A stretch of 8,302 nucleotides of DNA from Candidatus Krumholzibacteriia bacterium (GTDB lineage: Bacteria; Krumholzibacteriota; Krumholzibacteriia; LZORAL124-64-63). Below are positions 1-4,870 of this stretch, in pieces (position 1 is the first letter of the stretch; each line of letters opens with the position of its first letter). Where the stretch lies: the NCBI GenBank assembly GCA_014859985.1, contig JACZKN010000545.1:1-8302 (forward strand), in the 5' to 3' direction. The notes beneath the pieces were generated by a model. That model ran no database searches, was not told the origin of the DNA, and saw nothing but the letters and a program-made list of their open reading frames with translations. Made by a program: the position numbers and the translations under genes.

Positions 1-1
1 T

Positions 2-148
2 CCCCGCCTGGTGGCCCTGGGCGGGCGGCTCGCCGCAGCCGCGGCGCGCCTGGAGGAACTCCGGGCCCGCCGCAACGCCGCCGCCTCCTCCGCGCTAAAG
101 ACATCCCCTAACCAGGTCGAATATGTGCACAGGAGAGGGCGGGCCTGA
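2..148 (+). CDS. 3' end of an unrecognised gene (partial)
   Basis: An open frame runs in from the left edge and ends at TGA 146-148. The visible 48 residues begin PRLVALGGRLAAAAARLEEL and continue with an Arg/Ala-rich stretch, so this looks like the tail of a helical, possibly coiled-coil segment. Up to about base 95 nearly every third codon position is G or C, which the other two frames do not match (they stop at 96-98 and 109-111). From 96 on, codon use is less biased, so the last ~17 residues are a poorly conserved tail or the region is becoming intergenic. No family can be named from so short a fragment. It is separated from the first HDOD gene by 67 bp and a hairpin, so it is probably not required for that gene's expression. 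Confidence 0.45.
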   Translation, partial: PRLVALGGRLAAAAARLEELRARRNAAASSALKTSPNQVEYVHRRGRA

Positions 149-158
149 CCGGCCCGCC
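138..158 (+). terminator. GC-rich hairpin around the upstream stop codon, possible terminator
   Basis: Perfect 8-bp inverted repeat: ggcgggcc (138-145) and ggcccgcc (151-158) around a 5-base loop TGACC that contains the stop codon of the upstream frame. No T-tract follows, so it is not a classical intrinsic terminator. It could still slow polymerase or protect the 3' end. A second small stem-loop lies at 174-188. Confidence 0.3.
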
Positions 159-215
159 GCTTGAGACGCGCGCCGCCGGAATCCGGCGCGCCGCGCCACC
201 GGTCCAGGAGCATCC

Positions 216-1115
216 ATGAGCACGACGCTGGAGGCTGCCGCCGGCTCGGCCCCCGCGGCCGCCGACGCCAGCACCGAGCAGCTGCAGCGGATCATCATGA
301 CGACCCGGGACCTCCCGGCGATGCCCCAGGTCGCCGCGAAGGTCCTGGAGCTCTCGTCCGATCCGGGCACCAGCGCCCGCCAGCTCCAGCAGGTGATCGC
401 CGACGACCAGGCCATGACGGCGCGGATCCTGAAGATCGCCAACAGCGCCATGTACTCCTGCAGCCGCAAGATCAAGACCCTCACCGAGGCCATCGTGATG
501 CTGGGGTTCAACTCGATCCGCAGCCTGGTAGTCACGAGCGCCGCGCGCAACCTCTACAACACTCGCTCCTCCCAGACCGGCCTGAAGGAGCGCCTGCTGT
601 GGGAGCACAGCATCGGGGCGGCCTTCGCCTGCCGGCTGCTGGTGGAGCCGCGCCTGCCGGCGCTCACCGAGGAGGCCTTCCTGGCGGGGCTGCTGCACGA
701 CATCGGCAAGCTGGTGCTGAACCAGCGCGTGCCCATGGAGTTCGACCAGATCGTGCAGGTGGTCTACAACGAGAATCGGGAGTTCAGCGCCACCGAGCGG
801 GCGATCCTGGGTTTCGACCACGCCCAGGTGGGGGCGCTGCTGGTCAACAAGTGGAAGTTCTCGCCCGCCCTCGAGCACGTGATCCTGAACCACCACAATC
901 CCGAGGCCCTGAGCGCCGAGGATCCCCTGCTGCTGTACCTGGACCTGGGCAACCGCCTGTGCCACAGGCTCGGCATCGGCTTCATCGACGACGCGGGCCT
1001 GGAGATCGAGGGCTGCGCGGCCAACCGCATCCTCGGGCTGCCGGCGGCGGCTTTCGACGACGCGGCCCGCCGCCTGCAGGAGACCCTCGCGGACGAGATG
1101 GAGATCTTCATCTGA
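216..1115 (+). CDS. HDOD domain protein (first of a tandem pair)
   Basis: A 299-residue soluble protein made almost wholly of one HDOD domain, a relative of the HD/HD-GYP phosphohydrolase fold used as an output or scaffold module in bacterial signalling. A variable Ala-rich N-terminus (1-20) precedes the domain (about 23-240), which opens with the typical LPAMPQVAAKVLEL (33-46) and DDQAMTARILKIANSAMY (63-80). Residues matching the HD metal site are all present: H131 (WEHS), H161-D162 (LLHDIGK), H202 (FDHAQ), H226-H227 (NHHNPE) and D243 (YLDLGN). Many HDOD proteins have lost some of these. The ATG at 216 is supported by AGGAG at 206-210, five bases upstream. There is no signal peptide or membrane segment, so it is cytoplasmic. 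The next gene starts 10 bp downstream and is a paralogue, so the two are very likely co-transcribed. Family assignment is confident; ligand, activity and partner are unknown. Confidence 0.9.
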   Translation: MSTTLEAAAGSAPAAADASTEQLQRIIMTTRDLPAMPQVAAKVLELSSDPGTSARQLQQVIADDQAMTARILKIANSAMYSCSRKIKTLTEAIVMLGFNSIRSLVVTSAARNLYNTRSSQTGLKERLLWEHSIGAAFACRLLVEPRLPALTEEAFLAGLLHDIGKLVLNQRVPMEFDQIVQVVYNENREFSATERAILGFDHAQVGALLVNKWKFSPALEHVILNHHNPEALSAEDPLLLYLDLGNRLCHRLGIGFIDDAGLEIEGCAANRILGLPAAAFDDAARRLQETLADEMEIFI

Positions 1116-1125
1116 AGGAGCCGCC

Positions 1126-2034
1126 ATGACGGCCGTCAAGCCGAAGACCGCGGAGTGCGAACTGGCGGCGATGACCGCCGCCATCGACGAATTGCCGTCG
1201 ATCCCGGAGACCCTGATCGAGATCCTGCGCCTGATCGACGACCCCGACAGCGGCGCCGCCGACCTGGCCCGGGTGGTGCGCGTCGACGCACCCCTGGCGG
1301 CGAAGATCATCCGCCTGGCCAATTCGCCCTACTACGGCGGGCGCGAACGGATCGGGGACATCTCCCGCTGCATCGCGGTGATCGGCTACCGCACCATGCG
1401 CAGCGTGGCCATCTGCCTGACCGTGGCCACCAACCTGATGACCGCCGTGGCCAACGGCGGCGGCCGCCTCGACTACCGCGCCCTGTGGCGGCACTCGGTG
1501 GCCGTCGGCGCCCTGGCCAAGCAGCTGGCCCGGATGGCGGGGGACGAGGATCCGGAAGAGATGTTCAGCGCCGGGCTGCTCCACGACCTGGGCAAGTTCG
1601 TGCTCGAGCTGCACTCCCCCGAGACCTACGACCGGGTGGTCTACACCCGCTCCCGCAGCGGCGGACGCCTGGTGGACGCCGAACGCGAGGCCTTCGGCTT
1701 CGACCACGCCCAGGCGGGGGAGGCCTTCGCCCGGGTCTGGCGCTTCCCCGAGACCCTGGCCGCCAGCTTCGGGCGCCACCACCGGGAACCGCTGGCGGCC
1801 GGCGCCGGAGCCGTCCGCGTGGACCGCGTGGTGGCGATCGTCGCATTGGCCGACTACCTGGCCAACACCATGGAACCGTCGCGCAGCGACCTGGGCTTCG
1901 ACCCGGCCCAATGCGATGCGCAGCGGCTGCACGAGGCGGCGGGCCTGACGGTGGCCCAGGTGGAAGCGGAACTGCCGGCCATGCGCGAGGCGGTGAGGCT
2001 GGCGGCGGTGTTCGTCAACCTGACCGACGTCTGA
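1126..2034 (+). CDS. HDOD domain protein (second of a tandem pair)
   Basis: A 302-residue cytoplasmic HDOD protein, paralogous to its upstream neighbour and collinear with it over the whole domain. Typical blocks are DELPSIPETLIEILRLIDDP (21-40), VDAPLAAKIIRLANSPYY (53-70), MRSVAICL (91-98) and FGFDHAQAGEAFARVW. The HD ligand set is complete: H123 (WRHS), H153-D154 (LLHDLGK), H194 (FDHAQ), H218-H219 (GRHHREP) and D243 (LADYLAN). The last is closer to the canonical LADYLA pattern than in the first copy, so this one may be nearer to an active metal enzyme. The ATG at 1126 has AAGGAG (1115-1120) overlapping the stop codon of the first gene, with five bases of spacing, indicating translational coupling in one operon. 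The operon ends at a strong terminator 20 bp after the stop. HDOD pairs may act as homo- or heterodimers in regulation. Substrate and function are not evident from the sequence. Confidence 0.9.
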   Translation: MTAVKPKTAECELAAMTAAIDELPSIPETLIEILRLIDDPDSGAADLARVVRVDAPLAAKIIRLANSPYYGGRERIGDISRCIAVIGYRTMRSVAICLTVATNLMTAVANGGGRLDYRALWRHSVAVGALAKQLARMAGDEDPEEMFSAGLLHDLGKFVLELHSPETYDRVVYTRSRSGGRLVDAEREAFGFDHAQAGEAFARVWRFPETLAASFGRHHREPLAAGAGAVRVDRVVAIVALADYLANTMEPSRSDLGFDPAQCDAQRLHEAAGLTVAQVEAELPAMREAVRLAAVFVNLTDV

Positions 2035-2053
2035 GCCCCGTGCCCCACCGAGG

Positions 2054-2089
2054 ACGGCGGCGGACCTGACAGGGGTCTGCCGCCGTTTT
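2054..2089 (+). terminator. Intrinsic terminator of the HDOD operon
   Basis: Stem of 13 pairs: acggcggcggacc (2054-2066) with ggtctgccgccgt (2074-2086), a single G-U wobble, and a 7-base loop (2067-2073). A TTTT run (2086-2089) and further T-rich sequence to 2098 follow. It lies 20 bp after the second HDOD stop codon and is the clearest rho-independent terminator in the window. Confidence 0.85.
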
Positions 2090-2093
2090 CCCT

Positions 2094-2122
2094 TTGTTCC
2101 GCACGTCCGTCCCGGCTATGAT
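2094..2122 (+). promoter_or_regulatory. sigma70-type promoter of the sigma54 activator gene
   Basis: A -35 TTGTTC (2094-2099), a 17-bp spacer and a -10 TATGAT (2117-2122, one mismatch to TATAAT). Transcription would start near 2129, giving a leader of about 36 bases before the GTG start at 2165. The -35 sits directly after the T-tract of the HDOD terminator. Confidence 0.65.
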
Positions 2123-2151
2123 GCCACTTTGGCAGGATCTGGTCCTGGATC

Positions 2152-2159
2152 GGGGGAGG
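2152..2159 (+). promoter_or_regulatory. Ribosome-binding site that fixes the GTG start at 2165
   Basis: GGGGGAGG is a strong Shine-Dalgarno sequence ending five bases before GTG 2165. The longer reading from TTG 2129 would begin at the predicted transcription start and place this purine tract inside the coding region. Confidence 0.7.
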
Positions 2160-2164
2160 TGCCG

Positions 2165-3685
2165 GTGCGTTCCGTGGTGCTGCTGAGCCGTCGCCACCGG
2201 CTGTACGGGGCGGCGGCCCGCTGGGAGCTGCCCGAGGTGGAGCTCTTCCTCTTCGACTCGCCCAGCGAGGCGCTGGCCCGGGTGGCGGTAGGCCGGACCT
2301 CGGCGTTCGTCTTCGACACCCGCGACTACCCGCGTTGGCGCCATGTGGTGCGCAAGTTCTTCTCCATGAAGACGGACGCCGACCTGGTGCTGATCGGCGC
2401 GGAGGAGGACGCCGACGACCTGGCGGCGGGCCCGCCGGAGGTGGCGGTGCGCGACCTGCCCGGGGACGCGGGCCCGGACGAGATCCACCAGGTGGTGCAG
2501 CGCCTGCTGCAGCTGCGCCGGGTGCGCGAGCGCAGCGGCATCGTCGGCCGCAGCCGCGCCATCGCCGAGGTGCTGTCCCTGGTGGCCCACGCCGCGCCCC
2601 TGGACGTGAACGTGCTGATCCTGGGGGAGAGCGGCACCGGCAAGGAACTGGTGGCGCGGGCCATCCACGACAACTCCCCGCGTTCCGGCCGCCCCTTCAT
2701 CTCCCTGAACTGCGGGGCCATGAGCGAGGGGGTGCTCGAGAGCGAGCTGTTCGGCCACGCCCGCGGCGCCTTCACCGGGGCGGTGGCCGAGCACGACGGC
2801 GTCTTCAAGCGCGCCGACGGCGGCACCCTGTTCCTGGACGAGGTGGCGGAGATGCCCCTGGGCATGCAGACCCGCTTCCTGCGCGCCCTGGAGACGGGGG
2901 AGTTCACCCCCGTGGGCGGCCGCAGCGTCCTGCACAGCGACATCCGCCTGGTGGCGGCCACCCACCGGGACCTGGCCGACGACGTGGGCCGCGGCCGCTT
3001 CCGCCAGGACCTCTACTACCGCCTGCGGGTCGTGGTGATCGAGACGCCGGCCCTGCGCGACCGCCGCGAGGACATCCCCATCCTGGCGGAGGCGTTCCTC
3101 GCCGACGAGAACACCCGCCACGGCATGCACGTGCGGGGGCTGACCCGCGCGGCCGAGCAGGCCCTGCTGGCCCATGACTGGCCGGGCAACGTCCGCGAGC
3201 TGCGCAACGTGCTCAGCTCGGTGGTGGTGCTCAAGCAGCGGGGCATGGTCGACGCCGCGGACCTGCCGGCGGAGCTGCGGCCCGGCGGTCCGGTTCCTTC
3301 GCCGTACCTGCCGGTCGCCCTGGACGGCAGCGGGCGCGGCGACCTGGACCTGGGCCTGGTGGCGACGAGCCTCCTGGAGATCCGGCAGGAGCTGCGGGAG
3401 ATCAAGGCCATGCTCGCGGCCGGCGGGCGCGGCCAGGGCGGCGGCTGGACCGTGGGGGCGGACGGTCGCCTGCGGCCGGCCGGACCGGTGGTGGACACCT
3501 TCGCCGCCGAGACCGGCTACAGCCCGCTGCAGGACCCGGACCAGGGTGACCTGCAGGCCGCCGAGCGCTCCCTGATCGAATCCGCCCTGCAGAACACCGG
3601 CGGCAACCGCCGCCGGGCCGCCGAGCGGCTGGGGATCAGCGAACGTACCCTGTACCGCAAGCTCAGGCTCTACGGACTGTCCTGA
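2165..3685 (+). CDS. sigma54-dependent transcriptional activator (Fis-type enhancer-binding protein)
   Basis: A 506-residue enhancer-binding activator that hydrolyses ATP to open sigma54-RNA polymerase promoters. Residues 1-120 resemble a receiver fold but lack the acidic pair after strand 1 (VVLLSRRHRL), so phosphorylation is doubtful; D51 or D54 lies near the usual acceptor position. The AAA+ domain (about 125-365) is intact: Walker A GESGTGKE (154-161), sigma54-contact loop GAFTGA (201-206), Walker B GGTLFLDE (219-226), arginine-finger region FRQDLYYRL (279-287) and WPGNVRELRN (339-348). A linker holds a helix with regular Leu/Ile (395-418, LLEIRQELREIKAML). The C-terminus is a Fis-type helix-turn-helix (474-506, GGNRRRAAERLGISERTLYR). 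GTG 2165 was chosen because of the ribosome-binding site at 2152-2159 and the promoter at 2094-2122; TTG 2129 would add 12 residues. It has its own promoter. Its targets are unknown, and no good -24/-12 site was found in this window. Confidence 0.95.
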   Translation: MRSVVLLSRRHRLYGAAARWELPEVELFLFDSPSEALARVAVGRTSAFVFDTRDYPRWRHVVRKFFSMKTDADLVLIGAEEDADDLAAGPPEVAVRDLPGDAGPDEIHQVVQRLLQLRRVRERSGIVGRSRAIAEVLSLVAHAAPLDVNVLILGESGTGKELVARAIHDNSPRSGRPFISLNCGAMSEGVLESELFGHARGAFTGAVAEHDGVFKRADGGTLFLDEVAEMPLGMQTRFLRALETGEFTPVGGRSVLHSDIRLVAATHRDLADDVGRGRFRQDLYYRLRVVVIETPALRDRREDIPILAEAFLADENTRHGMHVRGLTRAAEQALLAHDWPGNVRELRNVLSSVVVLKQRGMVDAADLPAELRPGGPVPSPYLPVALDGSGRGDLDLGLVATSLLEIRQELREIKAMLAAGGRGQGGGWTVGADGRLRPAGPVVDTFAAETGYSPLQDPDQGDLQAAERSLIESALQNTGGNRRRAAERLGISERTLYRKLRLYGLS

Positions 3686-3722
3686 CCGGGCCGCCCGGCG
3701 GGCCGGGGCCGGAAGCCCTTTT
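3686..3722 (+). terminator. Possible terminator after the sigma54 activator gene
   Basis: Two small hairpins follow the stop codon. The first (3686-3706) pairs two 4-bp blocks with one G/G mismatch around a CCG loop. The second pairs ggggc (3705-3709) with gccct (3715-3719) and runs into TTTT (3719-3722). The T-run also forms the start of the next gene's -35 element. It is weaker than the terminator at 2054-2089. Confidence 0.4.
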
Positions 3723-3747
3723 CAGAAGACGGCAAATGTCCTATAAT
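3719..3747 (+). promoter_or_regulatory. sigma70-type promoter of the outer-membrane protein gene
   Basis: A -35 TTTTCA (3719-3724), a 17-bp spacer and a perfect -10 TATAAT (3742-3747) in otherwise very GC-rich DNA. Transcription would start near 3754, about 50 bases before ATG 3805. An in-frame ATG at 3736 lies inside the spacer and cannot be the start on this transcript. Confidence 0.75.
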
Positions 3748-3804
3748 GACCTCCAGCCCGAAAGCAGCACGTTGCTAACCTACCCCTGGTCAGCGAGGCT
3801 TTCC

Positions 3805-4866
3805 ATGCTCCAGATCCGGCTCTGCCCCGCCCGGGGCCGCGTCGCTCCGCTTGTCGCCCTCTGCGCCGTCCTGCTCTGGGCCGGCCCGGCGGCGGCCACC
3901 AAGTTCGCCGGCGCGTTCATGGAGGACGGCGGCGGCGCCCGCGCCCTCGGCATGGGGGGTGCCTTCACGGCCGTGGCCGACGACCCGTCGGCCACCTTCT
4001 GGAACCCCGCCGGCCTGGCCCTGGCCACCGACCGCGAGCTGCTGCTGATGCACGCCGAACGCTTCGGCGACCTGATCGACCGGGACTTCGCGGCCTATGC
4101 CCAGCCCGTGGGCTGGAACCTCCTGGGCGGCGACGCGGCGGGCTTCGGCGTGACGGTGATCCGGCTGGGCATCGACGACATCCCCTTCACGGACCACCTG
4201 CTGGCGCAGCTCGACACCAACGGGGACGGCGAGGTCGACGACGCCGAGCTGAGGGGCCTGCTCGACCTGCAGGACGAGATCATCTACAAGAGCAACCAGG
4301 AATTCGCCCTGATGTTCTCCTACGGCGAACGCCTGGGGGCGTGGCAGGTGGGCGGCACCCTGAAGTTCATCCGCCAGAGCGTGGGGCCGTACTCGAGCTT
4401 CGGCCTGGGGGCGGACCTGGCGGTGCTGCGCCCGGGGATCTGGCGGCGGTTGGACTTCGGCATGAAGTTCCAGGACATCACCACCACCTACCTTTCCTGG
4501 AGCACCGGCCGCAACGAGCTGATCACCCCGGCCCTGGTGCCGGCCCTCGCCTGGCACCAGCCGCTGCCCCGGTGGGACATGCGGGTTTCCCTGGCCGCCT
4601 CGGTGGAGTCCCGGATCGACGACCGCGGCGACGCCGACCAGTACGACGCCGGCGACTTCTCGTTCAACACCCATTGGGGCCTGGAGGTCGCCTTCAGCGA
4701 GAAGGTCTTCCTCAGGGGCGGGGCCAACAGCGGCTGGGACGCCCGGGACCTGACCGCGGGTGCCGGCTTCCGGATCGACCCCTTGACGGTGGACTACGCC
4801 TATGCGGGCGACATCCTGGAGGTCGACGAGGTCACCCACCGGATCAGCCTCTCGGTCCGCTTCTGA
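3805..4866 (+). CDS. PorV/UPF0164-type outer-membrane beta-barrel with an EF-hand loop
   Basis: A 353-residue protein. A Sec signal peptide covers residues 1-31 (positive start, hydrophobic VAPLVALCAVLLWAG, cleavage after AAA before TKFAG). The mature N-terminus has the family hallmark ARALGMGGAFTAVADDPSATF followed by WNPAGLA (45-72), shared by PorV/PorQ-like and FadL-related barrels. Alternating hydrophobic strands follow, and the protein ends ISLSVRF with a terminal Phe, the usual signal for insertion by the BAM complex. Residues 137-148 (DTNGDGEVDDAE) form a canonical EF-hand loop between predicted helices, an unusual insertion in a barrel. PorV-like proteins serve in type IX secretion or as uncharacterised transport channels; no other secretion gene is visible here, so the role is open. 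ATG 3805 was chosen because it begins the signal peptide, has GAGG at 3795-3798, and the longer ATG 3736 lies within the promoter. It converges with the transglycosylase gene. Confidence 0.85.
   Translation: MLQIRLCPARGRVAPLVALCAVLLWAGPAAATKFAGAFMEDGGGARALGMGGAFTAVADDPSATFWNPAGLALATDRELLLMHAERFGDLIDRDFAAYAQPVGWNLLGGDAAGFGVTVIRLGIDDIPFTDHLLAQLDTNGDGEVDDAELRGLLDLQDEIIYKSNQEFALMFSYGERLGAWQVGGTLKFIRQSVGPYSSFGLGADLAVLRPGIWRRLDFGMKFQDITTTYLSWSTGRNELITPALVPALAWHQPLPRWDMRVSLAASVESRIDDRGDADQYDAGDFSFNTHWGLEVAFSEKVFLRGGANSGWDARDLTAGAGFRIDPLTVDYAYAGDILEVDEVTHRISLSVRF
4213..4248 (+). other. EF-hand calcium-binding loop coding segment
   Basis: Encodes residues 137-148 of the barrel protein, D-T-N-G-D-G-E-V-D-D-A-E. 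All canonical positions fit: D1, N3, D5, G6, E7, hydrophobic V8, D9 and E12. The flanks TDHLLAQL (129-136) and LRGLLDLQDEIIY (149-161) look helical, completing a helix-loop-helix. Only one copy is present. A dockerin-like half repeat is an alternative reading. Confidence 0.8.
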
Positions 4867-4870
4867 GCCG

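Noticed and set aside
98..127. Promoter for the first HDOD gene in the AT-richer patch (AAGACA with TATGTG)
   Set aside because: The -10 matches at only three positions and the spacing is 18 bp. It is plausible because of base composition but too weak to annotate.
108..1322. Minus-strand open frame of 404 codons antisense to the HDOD genes
   Set aside because: The product has no recognisable domain and biased composition. The HDOD frames on the other strand are clearly real.
2130..2146. TTGGCA near 2129 as a sigma54 -24 element
   Set aside because: No GC/TTGC -12 element stands at the required distance.
2015..3175. Minus-strand open frame of 386 codons antisense to the sigma54 activator
   Set aside because: It is a shadow of a gene with intact AAA+ motifs, and its product is His/Gln/Gly-rich with no domain.
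4201..4260. Dockerin domain in the outer-membrane protein
   Set aside because: Dockerins carry two such calcium-binding repeats; only one is present and no cohesin context is visible.
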